From Pseudanabaena frigida (GTDB lineage: Bacteria; Cyanobacteriota; Cyanobacteriia; Pseudanabaenales; Pseudanabaenaceae), in contig QBML01000001.1 of the NCBI GenBank assembly GCA_003242085.1, positions 186,001-250,000 on the forward strand: DNA of 64,000 bases, read 5' to 3'. The position numbers and the translations under genes were made by a program. Shown here piece after piece: positions 18,841-27,930 of the stretch (positions within the stretch are counted from its first letter, which is position 1; every line of letters starts with the position of its first letter). A model generated the notes under the pieces. The model ran no database searches and had not been told where the DNA came from. It saw only the letters and a list, made by a program, of their open reading frames with translations.

Positions 18841-20042
18841 CAGCTAGGTCTCCCGCCAATTACATTTTTATTCCATAGTTCAGACAATGAGTATTCTTCT
18901 AGCCAATCTTCTAAATCTTCTACAACTAATCTTTTAAAAGAAGATTCTCGGTCATTTCTTTCAACAACAATAATATCTTCTGGCTCAAAACAATCTACTA
19001 ATAATGGTGATTGAGTCGCTAAAATTACTTGACAACGATTAGAAACACTATTAATTAAGCTACCGATAATATTAATAGCATAGGGATGTAATCCTAATTC
19101 TGGCTCATCTAAAATTAAAACATTAGGCAGCGTATCAGGAGGCTGTAATAAAAGCGTTACTAAAGCCATTGCTCTTAATGTTCCATCCGATGCTTGATAT
19201 GGACTAAATATCAAATCAGTTCCCTTTTCTCTCCATTGCAAAAGAATTGTATTTCCCACTGGTGCTAGTACAAAATCATCAAAAAATGGTGCAATTTGCG
19301 AAAGCGTTTCTACGATTCTTTGATAATAACGAGGCTCATTATCTCTAATCCTTAGAAGAAATGGCGCTAAATTACCAGCATCTTCTTTAAGTCGTTGGTT
19401 ATCGTCAATACTCCATCTCTGCTTAAATCGTGCAGTTTGAGATGTGTCATGAAACTGGTGAGTCTCAAAGCTTTGTATTAGATAAAATATATCTGTAGAA
19501 ATCTGATTGCCTAAGTTTATATCATCAATTAATCGTGATTCTTTATGCCCAGCATCTAATGATTTCCAAGTTGCTAAGCCACTAAAAGGGCTTATATCTA
19601 TATTTCCTGAATTATCAGAATAGTTTCTTTGTATGGCAGTTCTTAGATTATTACTTCTGACATTTAATAACCCCTGACCTGTCGAATTACTATAAATATT
19701 ACGTCGATACTTTTCTTCAGCAAATATAAATGTATCTGATGCAGCGTAAAAAAGCCTAAAGAAATAATCATTTTTGCTTGAAGTAGTCTCAAAGTTAAGC
19801 TCGGCTTCTATCTGTGGAGTAACAGCAGATCCGTCAAAAAGAAAAGAGCTTGCCCCCCCTGATTGCCCAACAAAAAACTGCAATTGGCCATTGCGTTGTA
19901 TCATCCAACGCAATAGCTTAAAAAAAGAAATAAAATTAGATTTACCTGAACCATTCGCGCCAATTAAAACGTTGATGGGAGATAAATCTAAATCTAGTTC
20001 TTTAATTGATTTAAAGCCTTTAATGCTGATGTGTTTAAGCAT
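18840..20042 (-). CDS. AAA/SMC-like ATPase of OLD/AbiL-type
   Basis: A 400-residue RecF/OLD-like ATPase. The start MLKHISIKGFKSIKEL leads into Walker A GANGSGKSN (28-36). The ABC-like signature is YQASDGTLRAMALVTLL, Walker B VLILDEPELGLHPYAI, and a last motif ATQSPLLVDCFEPEDI holds the switch histidine-equivalent Gln/Ser. No nuclease domain is fused, and the DUF4276 protein downstream probably supplies it. Architecture resembles two-gene ATPase/TOPRIM systems such as AbiLi/AbiLii and RloAB, and the single-gene OLD proteins. It sits between cruA and an M16 peptidase gene. ATG 20042 is the only good start. Confidence 0.85.
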   Translation of the reverse strand: MLKHISIKGFKSIKELDLDLSPINVLIGANGSGKSNFISFFKLLRWMIQRNGQLQFFVGQSGGASSFLFDGSAVTPQIEAELNFETTSSKNDYFFRLFYAASDTFIFAEEKYRRNIYSNSTGQGLLNVRSNNLRTAIQRNYSDNSGNIDISPFSGLATWKSLDAGHKESRLIDDINLGNQISTDIFYLIQSFETHQFHDTSQTARFKQRWSIDDNQRLKEDAGNLAPFLLRIRDNEPRYYQRIVETLSQIAPFFDDFVLAPVGNTILLQWREKGTDLIFSPYQASDGTLRAMALVTLLLQPPDTLPNVLILDEPELGLHPYAINIIGSLINSVSNRCQVILATQSPLLVDCFEPEDIIVVERNDRESSFKRLVVEDLEDWLEEYSLSELWNKNVIGGRPS

Positions 20043-20063
20043 GGCGATCGCCCAATTTCACAC

Positions 20064-21395
20064 TTAGGGTTTGACAATCAAAATACCGTAGGCATCAGGA
20101 TTGAGGTATTTGCGAACGGCGGCTTGGATGTCCTCTTTGGTGATCGATTTAATCAAATCGGGATAATTTAAAGCTGGCTCTAGCGAACCGACAATGCGAT
20201 CGTAATAACCATAGATACCTGCGCGTTCCTTCGGTGATTCATTACCAAAGATAAAGCGATTACTGACTTGAACGCGAATCTTGGCTAGTTCCTCATCAGT
20301 AACGAGAGTTTCGTGCAATTGCAAAATATGTTCGCGAATTGCTTGCTCCACGATCGCCACATCCTCAACATTCAACTTGGCAAATACTTGAAATGTTCCT
20401 TGCCAGCGCATTGCCGAGTTACTCACTGAAATGTGATCGACGATGCGCCGGTTTTCGCGCAAGTCTTGCACCATCCGTGAAGTACGTCCGCTGCCGAGAA
20501 TATTCGCCAGAATGCTCAATGGATAGGTTTCCTCTAGTTCCACTAACCCAGGCACGCGCCAAGTCATGCTCAGTCTTGCTTGTTTGAGACTGCTATCAAC
20601 TACTTCGCGCCGCACAATTGCATCAAAAGGCAATTCAGGCTTATAGGTACGAGGTGTCGGTTTATCCGCGATCGCTTGTCCCTCGAAATAATCAGCAATC
20701 ACGCCAATCATTTCCGAAACTGGCAAATTACCAACAACGGCGATCGTCATATTTTGAGGTGCGTACCATTGACGGTGAAACGAGCGCATTTGCTCGGAGG
20801 TGACGTTTTCAATCACATCTACTGGCCCTAGTACCGCTCGACGATAGGGCAAATTCTCATAGACTAATTCCGAAATATGCCGATAAATACGACGATCGGG
20901 GTTATCGTCACTGCGTCTGATTTCTTCTAAGACCACATGACGTTCGCGCTGGAATTCTTCATCAGGAATACTCGCTTTAAGCACGATGTCTAATTGCAAT
21001 GGCGCGAGCTTAGCAAAATCTTTGGGCGCAACGTTGATATAGAAATGAGTGTAGTCTTGGCTAGTTGCTGCATTTGTGTTACCACCATGAGACTCGATCG
21101 CTCTTTCAAATTCGCCTAAGCCAAGGCGATCGCTCCCTTTGAAAACCATATGTTCCAAAAAATGCGCCATACCGTTGATTTCGTTGCTTTCAACAGCAGA
21201 GCCAACATCAACCCAAACACTTAGATTGACCGCATCAACGGGAATCTGCTCGGCAATGATCTTAATCCCATTAGGAAGGATATGTTGAGTAGGCGCAGTA
21301 GAGACTGACTCATTTTTAACTTCTGTAGCTCGATCGATTGGATTTCGATCGAGATCAGCTACATCTAACCGACACGGAATGACGATCGCTGGCAT
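20064..21395 (-). CDS. M16 family zinc metallopeptidase
   Basis: A 443-residue peptidase of the mitochondrial-processing-peptidase type. The inverted zinc motif HFLEH lies at 78-82 and the third ligand is in VVLEEIRR (E157/E158). The R/Y pair of the substrate site appears near SFHRQWYAPQNMTIAVVGN. The 37-residue N-terminus before the family core has no signal peptide, so it is cytosolic or peripheral. Cyanobacterial homologues degrade short peptides. It starts at ATG 21395 and ends 22 bp before the ATPase gene on the same strand, without clear coupling. Confidence 0.9.
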   Translation of the reverse strand: MPAIVIPCRLDVADLDRNPIDRATEVKNESVSTAPTQHILPNGIKIIAEQIPVDAVNLSVWVDVGSAVESNEINGMAHFLEHMVFKGSDRLGLGEFERAIESHGGNTNAATSQDYTHFYINVAPKDFAKLAPLQLDIVLKASIPDEEFQRERHVVLEEIRRSDDNPDRRIYRHISELVYENLPYRRAVLGPVDVIENVTSEQMRSFHRQWYAPQNMTIAVVGNLPVSEMIGVIADYFEGQAIADKPTPRTYKPELPFDAIVRREVVDSSLKQARLSMTWRVPGLVELEETYPLSILANILGSGRTSRMVQDLRENRRIVDHISVSNSAMRWQGTFQVFAKLNVEDVAIVEQAIREHILQLHETLVTDEELAKIRVQVSNRFIFGNESPKERAGIYGYYDRIVGSLEPALNYPDLIKSITKEDIQAAVRKYLNPDAYGILIVKP

Positions 21396-21623
21396 GGCAA
21401 AATTAAGGGTTTTACTAAATTTTTAACTAAAAAAGCAGAATCAAATTTTTTATGTCAGATTTATTTTGTATCGGGATGGTTAGCACCAAGTGTCACCATC
21501 TTTATGTTATTTAAAATCAGCAAGACATGCTGAGGTTAGGTATGTCCAAACCCCATCACACTTTACAAAAACTAGTCTAGAAGTTAAGTAGTAATATATT
21601 TGCGAGGCAAAACTAATTAATAC

Positions 21624-22652
21624 TTACATTCTTTCCAGCTCTTGCAACTTGTAGTATGCTTCCCACAATGGCAAGCTAGAAGTATCTTCTAGCATAGCAG
21701 CAAAATCATAAGACTCTTGGTAAGCGGCGCGTGCTTTTGGCAGATTTCCAAAAGATAAGTACAAATCACCTAGATATCGCTGTACAACAGCTGCCGTTTC
21801 TCGTTCTCCCATCACCAATGCCAAGCTAGAACGATTTTGTAATAATTCTTCAATTCGATAAAAGTTAGGAACTTCAAGATACGCAGCAATCAAGCGATCG
21901 CTGGCAAAAGCCATCAGGGGGGAATTACGATATTGCCGAGCGATCGTCAACGCCATGCCATAGTCTTTAATCGCAGCTTTGTAGTTATCCAAAGCCATCA
22001 AGCTATCACCACTATTAACGTAGACGTAGCCTTCACCAATCGCTTCACGAAGTGGATATCTTGCAATTGACGCATAGTAAAGCTTGATCGCTGCAAAATG
22101 ATTGCCATAGCGACTAGAAATTAATCCCTTGCTATTCAAGGCGATCGCCGTATTCAGACCTTGATCGTTTTTAAGTGCTAGTTCGAGCGTTTCTTTGTTC
22201 AGTTTTGCGGCGGGCTCCAACTTGTTTTGAGCAATCTCAAAACTTACCAAGTTATTAGAACTTTCTAGCTTCGCCCCGTTATCCTGCAATGTATTGGCAT
22301 AACGGATCCTTTGGCGAGTTGTATCTTGAGCGGGATTTTTTGCCCCCATCAGTTCATAGGCATCACTCACTCGCGCCAGAGTGTAGGAAATTGCCGATTG
22401 ATCGTTGACGCGACGATAATAACCGATCGCATAAAGCCAAGTTTTGATTGCCTCGCGGGGCTTACCATCTTTGAGTTGGACATAGCCCAGATCGAGCAAG
22501 CGATCGGCTTCATCGCGTACCGCTCGGTTTTCTGGATTTACTATCGTTGCTTGTGCCTGTGTGGGCATCGGTACCACAATTGCCCCCACAAAGGCCGCTA
22601 AGATCGTCGCCCCAAGATTAGCAAATGACATTCTCTGACGCTTTTTATACAT
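21624..22652 (-). CDS. secreted TPR protein
   Basis: A signal peptide (basic start MYKKRQR, hydrophobic LGATILAAFVGAIVV, cleavage after PTQAQA) precedes about seven helix pairs of TPR type, for example AREAIKTWLYAIGYYRRVND, TAIALNSKGLISSRYG and AAVVQRYLGDLYLSFGN. It likely acts as a protein-binding scaffold in the periplasm or thylakoid lumen. GAGGATGTAGGGAT before ATG 22652 supports the start. The partner and pathway are unknown. Confidence 0.8.
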   Translation of the reverse strand: MYKKRQRMSFANLGATILAAFVGAIVVPMPTQAQATIVNPENRAVRDEADRLLDLGYVQLKDGKPREAIKTWLYAIGYYRRVNDQSAISYTLARVSDAYELMGAKNPAQDTTRQRIRYANTLQDNGAKLESSNNLVSFEIAQNKLEPAAKLNKETLELALKNDQGLNTAIALNSKGLISSRYGNHFAAIKLYYASIARYPLREAIGEGYVYVNSGDSLMALDNYKAAIKDYGMALTIARQYRNSPLMAFASDRLIAAYLEVPNFYRIEELLQNRSSLALVMGERETAAVVQRYLGDLYLSFGNLPKARAAYQESYDFAAMLEDTSSLPLWEAYYKLQELERM

Positions 22653-22745
22653 ATCCCTACATCCTCACCAAAAGGTGCACACATTGTAGCGACATAAAAG
22701 CAATTTTTTCTAGAAGTTTTCTGACATTTTCTGACATTTCCCAAA

Positions 22746-22778
22746 ATAGAGTGGCGGCTTGAAGCGCCGCCACTCTAT
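22746..22778. repeat. palindrome with GGCGGC core
   Basis: ATAGAGTGGCGGC at 22746-22758 pairs with 22766-22778, loop TTGAAGC. The inner GGCGGC resembles class A but the AAAACCC outer parts are missing; it may be a short derivative. It lies between the divergent TPR and Uma2 genes. Confidence 0.75.
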
Positions 22779-22824
22779 GGCTAAGGCTTTGATATAATTT
22801 AGGCTAACCATTTTGAGGAAATCT

Positions 22825-23462
22825 ATGATTACACTCACTCACTCAAAATCTGGTTCAGAACTAGAGCGAGAGCAAAAACTAGAGCTAAATTTGACCAATT
22901 TTTAGAGCGATGTCCTGAGGATGGTCGCTATGAATTAGTAGATGGCAAAATGGTAAAAATCTTAGCAACCAGAATTCATTACGATGTGGCTGGCTTAATC
23001 ATGGATGCGATGAAGGATGAAGTTAAGCAACTCCAGTTAAATTATGTCGCTAATGATGTTGCGGCGGTTTTAACTACCAATAAAAGAGGTAAAGAACAGG
23101 GTCGGCATCCAGATGTCAATGTCATTAATCGGGATGTTTGGCGCAGCGATCGCCAAAATCATCGGGGCATCCGCGAACCAATTCAGCTTGCCGTTGAAGT
23201 GGTATCTACCAATTGGGAAGATGATTATATTGATAAGCTCGAAGAATACGAACGTTTAGGAATTCCTGAGTACTGGATTGTTGATTATTTAGCGATTGGT
23301 TCTCGCGACTACCTAGGCGATCCGAAGATCCCTTCTGTGTTGATATTTACCTTAGATACAGAAGCTAAGTACCAACTGACAAGATTTCAAAACAGCGATC
23401 GCTTAATTTCTCCAACCTTTCCAGAATTAAATCTCACCGTCGCACAAATTATGGCTGCGTAA
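22825..23462 (+). pseudogene. Uma2-family endonuclease gene with N-terminal frameshift
   Basis: The C-terminal ~170 codons are a good Uma2/DUF820 protein (PD-(D/E)XK fold): RHPDVNVI, QLAVEVVSTNWEDDYIDKLEEY, GIPEYWIVDY. Family N-terminal sequence is also present upstream (KFDQFLERCPEDGRYELVDGKMV), in the same frame, but the only start with a ribosome site (GAGG before ATG 22825, MITLTHSKSGSELER) is in a different frame and hits TAG after 26 codons. One extra A in the run of five at about 22877 would join them. Translation from ATG 22950 would drop the N-terminal part. Either a mutated gene, a slippage site or a sequencing error. Confidence 0.8.
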
Positions 23463-23469
23463 GTCACAT

Positions 23470-24669
23470 TTAAGTCACACTTAAAACTAAACCTTTAAGA
23501 TATGCACCTTCAGAATGGAAAATACTGGTCGGATGATCGGCTGGATGGGTTAAATGGTGTAAAACTTTAATTGTTCGCCCTGACTCGATCGCGGCGGCAG
23601 TAACTGCTCCTGTAAAATTCTCCACATTTACCACTTGCGAACAGGAAAAAGTAAACAGCATTCCACCACTTTTTAATTTAGAAAGCGCTTGTAAATTCAA
23701 CCTCTTATAGGCTTGCATCGCTGAGTGTCGCGCTGACAAACTCTTCGCAAAGGCAGGCGGATCGAGCACGATCGCTTCATAGTCAGAGTCACAATGCTTC
23801 AGAAAATCAAACACATCGCCCGTAAAAGAAGTATGCGTTGCTTGACGCTCAACATCAAAGTTTGCCGCAATATTCCGATCTGTCCATTCCATCGCCTTCA
23901 CAGAACTATCGATCGAATGAACTTCTTTTGCGCCTCCTGCCACTGCATAAACTGAAAATCCACCCGAGTAGCAGAAGGTATTTAAAACTTTTTTGCCAGT
24001 GGAATAATGCCCAAACAAGCGGCGGTTTTCGCGTTGATCTAAGAAAAATCCTGTTTTTTGTCCCCTTTCCCAATCAACAATAAAGCGATGTCCATATTCC
24101 AAAATTTCGGCACTATCATCAGATCTTTCGCCAATCAGTAAGCCATCTTGAGACTGAGTTTGTGATTTGCGGGAGAGCGTCGCCGAACTTTTGTCATAAA
24201 CCGCTTGTAAGCGATCGCCATAGATCTCTTTGAGTATTTCCGCAATTTCTTGACGATAACGATATGTCCCTAAGGAATGACATTGTAAAACGGCAGTATC
24301 ATCATACATATCGATAATTAATCCTGCTAGACCGTCCCCTTCAGAATTAATTAATCGATAGCAATTTGTCTCTACATTATCGATTAATCCCAATTGCTTT
24401 CTGAGAACAAATGCTTGCTTTAGGCGATCTCGTAACAACTGTTGCATCGTTTCTACAGGCTGGAACGACAGCACTTTGATCGCAATACTGCCCAATCCCC
24501 ATAGGCCCATCGCCAAAAATTTCCCATCTTCGCTATAAGCTTCAACCAAGTCGCCATCATTTACTTCTCCTTGAATTCTGGCGATCGCGCCCGAAAAAAC
24601 CCAAGGATGAAAACGCTGAACCGCATCGACTTTTTTGCGATGGATTATCGCACGGGGCAACGATGACAT
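23470..24669 (-). CDS. class I SAM-dependent 23S rRNA methyltransferase, RlmI-like
   Basis: The N-terminal PUA domain (RFHPWVFSGAIARI, GDLVEAYSEDGKFLAMG) and an RFM-like fold precede the SAM site VLNTFCYSGGFSVYAVAGGA and the catalytic block DPPAFAKS, then MLFTFSCSQVVN with the cysteine used by m5C enzymes. This matches RlmI, which makes m5C at position 1962 of 23S rRNA in E. coli. The start was placed at ATG 24669 (MSSLPRAIIHRKK), where family similarity begins. It converges on the Uma2 gene, with only seven bases between the stops. Confidence 0.88.
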   Translation of the reverse strand: MSSLPRAIIHRKKVDAVQRFHPWVFSGAIARIQGEVNDGDLVEAYSEDGKFLAMGLWGLGSIAIKVLSFQPVETMQQLLRDRLKQAFVLRKQLGLIDNVETNCYRLINSEGDGLAGLIIDMYDDTAVLQCHSLGTYRYRQEIAEILKEIYGDRLQAVYDKSSATLSRKSQTQSQDGLLIGERSDDSAEILEYGHRFIVDWERGQKTGFFLDQRENRRLFGHYSTGKKVLNTFCYSGGFSVYAVAGGAKEVHSIDSSVKAMEWTDRNIAANFDVERQATHTSFTGDVFDFLKHCDSDYEAIVLDPPAFAKSLSARHSAMQAYKRLNLQALSKLKSGGMLFTFSCSQVVNVENFTGAVTAAAIESGRTIKVLHHLTHPADHPTSIFHSEGAYLKGLVLSVT

Positions 24670-24710
24670 AGCTAATAACTTATAAGTGAGACAGGGTGCT
24701 AACCATAACA

Positions 24711-24767
24711 TAGAAAGTAGAGTGATGCCGCTACTTTCTTAGAAGATAGTGCAGCCACTACTTTCTA
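24711..24767. repeat. imperfect palindrome TAGAAAGTAG ... CTACTTTCTA
   Basis: TAGAAAGTAG at 24711-24720 pairs with CTACTTTCTA at 24758-24767; an internal CTACTTTCTTAGAA gives an alternative fold. The same outer arm sequence occurs at 39419 and 62005. It lies in the divergent promoter region of the methyltransferase and Fur genes. Confidence 0.6.
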
Positions 24768-24826
24768 GTTTTTAGCGAATATGCCTTTTGTGTTATTCTC
24801 AAGAAGCTATCGTTATTGATAATGCT

Positions 24827-25288
24827 ATGACTTCTGCGGAGACCACCTATTCACCTGAATCCCTTAAGGCTGAACTTAACTCAAAAGGTTGTCGCATGAC
24901 ACCGCAGCGCGAGGTGATTTTAAGTACATTCCAGACATTACCTGAAGGCGAACATTTGAGTGCTGAAGATCTGTACGAACGACTCAAAGCTCAGGGGGAA
25001 AATATTAGTCTTTCGACAATTTATCGTACTGTGAAAATGATGGCGCGGATGGGGATTTTGCGCGAACTAGAACTTACCGAAGATCATAAACATTACGAAA
25101 TTAATCAACCCAAACCTCATCATCATCATCATTTAGTCTGTGTTAAGACCAATCGTGTAATTGAGTTCAAAAACGATCAGATTCTCACTATTAGCAAGAA
25201 AGTTGCTGACAAATATGGTTTCTCAGTTCTAGATTGCCAACTCACTATTATTGGAGTTAGTCCTGAAGGACAGCGATCGATCTTTTAG
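24827..25288 (+). CDS. Fur-family transcriptional regulator, lacking CxxC pairs
   Basis: A 153-residue Fur-like repressor with a winged helix (GCRMTPQREVILSTF, LSLSTIYRTVKMM with the DNA-reading YRTV) and the metal region PKPHHHHHLVC. In the family this cysteine usually starts a CxxC that holds a structural zinc; here it reads CVKT (105-108), and the second CxxC region reads SPEG (145-148). Overall similarity seems nearest to FurB/Zur-like proteins, but this is from memory. The start ATG 24827 was chosen over an upstream TTG because the family begins there. The stop lies inside a bidirectional hairpin. Confidence 0.85.
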   Translation: MTSAETTYSPESLKAELNSKGCRMTPQREVILSTFQTLPEGEHLSAEDLYERLKAQGENISLSTIYRTVKMMARMGILRELELTEDHKHYEINQPKPHHHHHLVCVKTNRVIEFKNDQILTISKKVADKYGFSVLDCQLTIIGVSPEGQRSIF

Positions 25289-25326
25289 TTAAATAAAAAG
25301 GGTGCTTTGCATCCTTTTTATTTAAC
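25288..25326. terminator. bidirectional terminator between Fur and SRPBCC genes
   Basis: Arms of 18 bp, 25288-25305 and 25309-25326, with one mismatch and loop TTT. It begins at the last base of the Fur stop and covers the stop of the convergent gene, so both transcripts can end here. Confidence 0.85.
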
Positions 25327-25768
25327 TTGCTTTAGCAAAATCTTCTTGTGCATAAATTTTAAATCTGTCTAAATCTGCTTGCAAAGTAGATTCAACAACT
25401 TGACCCAAAAATAAATTATCCATGATTTGCCCGATCGCGGGAATCGCATAGGAAATGCTTAATTTCACGATTGTCATGTTATTAGGGCGACCATAAAACC
25501 TTACAGCACCGCGATTTGGCAAACCGCCAATCGACTGCCATTGAATTATTTGGTTGGGAATTTGTTTGAGAATTCGAGATTTCCAAGTGAAAGTTAAGCC
25601 ATTTGTTCCGAGTTTCCAAGCAGACACTTCAGGATCGTCCGTAACTACTACAGAGTCAATCCACTTCATCCAACGGGGCATTGCTTGCAAATCTGACCAC
25701 AACGACCAAGCATATTCCACAGGAATAGCTACTTCAGTTTGGACGGTATGTTCTAGCCAATCACTCAT
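25322..25768 (-). CDS. SRPBCC (START-like) family protein
   Basis: A 148-residue protein with the polyketide cyclase/START-like pattern: TVQTEVAIPVEYAWSLWSDL, MPRWMKWIDSV, then NQIIQWQSIGG and VESTLQADLDRFK. The family forms a hydrophobic pocket that binds lipids, pigments or other ligands; in cyanobacteria members are thought to act in envelope or chlorophyll/quinone biology. No ligand can be named. It starts at ATG 25768 and converges with the Fur gene, sharing its terminator. Confidence 0.8.
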   Translation of the reverse strand: MSDWLEHTVQTEVAIPVEYAWSLWSDLQAMPRWMKWIDSVVVTDDPEVSAWKLGTNGLTFTWKSRILKQIPNQIIQWQSIGGLPNRGAVRFYGRPNNMTIVKLSISYAIPAIGQIMDNLFLGQVVESTLQADLDRFKIYAQEDFAKAS

Positions 25769-25884
25769 TGAATAATCATTAATTGTTACAAAGTTTTACT
25801 TATATCAATCATATAACAAACTCTAATATCACGGTTTCTTGGCGATCGCTACCAGCCAAAGTAAAGGTTATTTTAGCGATCGGC

Positions 25885-25937
25885 GAACCTCAAAGAGAGA
25901 AGCGGCACAAAGCTCTGCGACTCCCTTTGAGGTTTAA
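25885..25937. repeat. imperfect palindrome upstream of mreB
   Basis: GAACCTCAAAG pairs with CTTTGAGGTTT; the inner part (GAGAAGCGGCAC ... CTCTGCGACTCC) pairs only in part. It looks like a decayed member of the palindrome set. The rest of the 25769-26058 spacer must hold the mreB promoter; GGAAGAG lies before its GTG start. Confidence 0.5.
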
Positions 25938-26058
25938 GTTTTTTCCTAGATTAAAAATACAAGACTTTCGGAATAGTTAAGAAGACTAGACTAAGTGACA
26001 ACAATCGTAATAAAATGTTATGACGATATAGCTAGTTTGACCACTGGAAGAGTTTACT

Positions 26059-27084
26059 GTGGGTTTATTACGCCATTTTACAAAAGACATCGGCATTGAC
26101 CTCGGTACTGCCAACACACTCATTTATGTGTCTGGTGAAGGTATTGTTCTGCAAGAGCCATCAGTTGTCGCAATCGATCAACGAGATAAAACTGCCTATG
26201 CAGTTGGTAACGAAGCTAATAAAATGATCGGTCGCACACCCGGTGACATCATTGCAGTCCGTCCTCTTAAGGACGGTGTGATAGCAGACTTTGACTCGGC
26301 TGAGTTAATGTTGCGTTCGTTCATTCAGAAAGTTAAAAAAGGTGTTTTTAATCCTCGCATAGCCATCGGAATTCCTAGCGGTGTAACAGGAGTTGAATGG
26401 CGCGCTGTCATGGATGCTGCTCGTCGTGCTGGGGCTAGTGAAGTTTACCCAATTGATGAGCCGATTGCCGCAGCGATCGGTGCAGGACTTCCCGTGACCG
26501 AAGCAACAGGTAACATGATTATTGACATCGGTGGCGGCACAACCGAAGTTGCAGTAATGAGTTTGCAGGGGATCGTATTGAGTGAGTCGGTCAGAGTTGC
26601 TGGCGACGAACTCAGCGAAGCAATCATGAAGTACATGAAAACAGTACACAACCTAGTTGTTGGTGAACGTACTTCTGAAGAAATCAAAATCAAAATTGGA
26701 TCTGCCTATCCAATCAAAGAAGAAACTTCTATGGAAGTTCGCGGCTTGCACTTGCTGTCGGGATTACCCCGCACAGTCACAGTAAAGTCATCCGAGATTC
26801 GTGAAAGTATGAGTGAGCCTTTGTCAGTAATTATTGAAGCTGTCAAACGAACCCTAGAGCGCACTCCGCCTGAACTTGCGGCTGATATTATCGATCGCGG
26901 CATTATGCTGGCTGGTGGTGGAGCAATGCTTAATGGCATTGATACTTTAATTAGTCACGAAACAGGTATTGTTACGCACATTGCACCAGCACCCCTCGAC
27001 TGCGTAGTCATTGGAGCTGGTCGAGTACTAGAAGACTACAAGAATCTCGGTCGTGTATTAACTAGTCGCTTGAAAAGTTTATAG
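26059..27084 (+). CDS. mreB: rod shape-determining actin homologue MreB
   Basis: A complete 341-residue MreB: phosphate-1 loop IGIDLGTANTLIYV, phosphate-2 MIIDIGGGTTEVAVMS, adenosine motif GIMLAGGGAMLNGI and connect-2 region. It forms membrane-bound filaments that guide side-wall synthesis. Start is GTG 26059 with GGAAGAG upstream. The first gene of mreBCD; mreC follows after 11 bp. The MreB ATP-binding residues all look intact. Confidence 0.96.
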   Translation: MGLLRHFTKDIGIDLGTANTLIYVSGEGIVLQEPSVVAIDQRDKTAYAVGNEANKMIGRTPGDIIAVRPLKDGVIADFDSAELMLRSFIQKVKKGVFNPRIAIGIPSGVTGVEWRAVMDAARRAGASEVYPIDEPIAAAIGAGLPVTEATGNMIIDIGGGTTEVAVMSLQGIVLSESVRVAGDELSEAIMKYMKTVHNLVVGERTSEEIKIKIGSAYPIKEETSMEVRGLHLLSGLPRTVTVKSSEIRESMSEPLSVIIEAVKRTLERTPPELAADIIDRGIMLAGGGAMLNGIDTLISHETGIVTHIAPAPLDCVVIGAGRVLEDYKNLGRVLTSRLKSL

Positions 27085-27095
27085 GTAAATTTTTC

Positions 27096-27842
27096 ATGGA
27101 TTCAATTCGTAGTTGGTGGGAGCGCTACAGCTTTCAGACTGCTGTTGTTACTGCTGGGATCGGTTTAGCGTGGGTTATACGCCAAACTCAAGGTGTAGCG
27201 ATTATGGAAACTTATCAATTTCTAAGTCGCCCTTTCCAGTCAAGCGTATCAAAACAGGAGTTATTGCAAGATGCTCAAGTGAGAGAATTGCGCTATAGGT
27301 TGACTGAGCTAGAATCGCAAAACCAACAGATGAAAGAGCTTCTGAAAGTGCGAGTTACTCCCACTGAAGCTGGCGTTTGGACTACAGTAATCGGTCGAGG
27401 AGCTGATTCTTGGTGGAATCAGATTCTAATCGATCGGGGTAGCTCCGATGGTATTAAGGCGGGCGCAGTCGCTGTAGCACCTGGAGGGTTAGTAGGTCGG
27501 GTCACCCATGTATCACCTCATAGCAGTCAAATTTTGCTAATTAGCGATCCTAATAGTCAAATTGGGGTTGTTGTGAGCCGAAGTCGCTACACTGGAATGC
27601 TGAAAGGACAGAGTCAAAATACAGCTATATTAGAGTTCTTTGAGCGAGATCCTGACGTTAAAGTCGGAGATATTGTCCATACTTCGCAATTTAGTACTCT
27701 TTTTCCAGAGAATGTACCAGTTGGTCGGATCAAATCGATTAATCTCGATAAGCAGCCATCTCCCGAAGCGATCGTTGAATTTTCTACTCCCCTAGGGCTA
27801 TTAGAGTATGTAAAGGTATATCCTTTTCAAGAGAAGCTATAA
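27096..27842 (+). CDS. mreC: rod shape-determining protein MreC
   Basis: 248 residues with a short cytosolic N-terminus, one membrane segment (TAVVTAGIGLAWVI), a coiled coil at ~65-90 (VRELRYRLTELESQNQQMKE) and the double beta-barrel (VIGRGADSWWNQILIDRGSSDG, GLVGRVTHVSPHSSQILLISD). MreC links MreB and PBP2 in the periplasm. It is close behind mreB in the same operon. Confidence 0.93.
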   Translation: MDSIRSWWERYSFQTAVVTAGIGLAWVIRQTQGVAIMETYQFLSRPFQSSVSKQELLQDAQVRELRYRLTELESQNQQMKELLKVRVTPTEAGVWTTVIGRGADSWWNQILIDRGSSDGIKAGAVAVAPGGLVGRVTHVSPHSSQILLISDPNSQIGVVVSRSRYTGMLKGQSQNTAILEFFERDPDVKVGDIVHTSQFSTLFPENVPVGRIKSINLDKQPSPEAIVEFSTPLGLLEYVKVYPFQEKL

Positions 27843-27930
27843 ATTAAAGCTGGATAAAATAGAGCTAAAAACTCCAAAATTGGTCTTGCAAGGAAACGCT
27901 TGCCATGTCAAATAAATAAATCTCAATACA

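Noticed and set aside
22311-22601. Open frame opposite the TPR gene
   Set aside because: Antisense of a protein with a clear signal peptide and repeats; no start signal.
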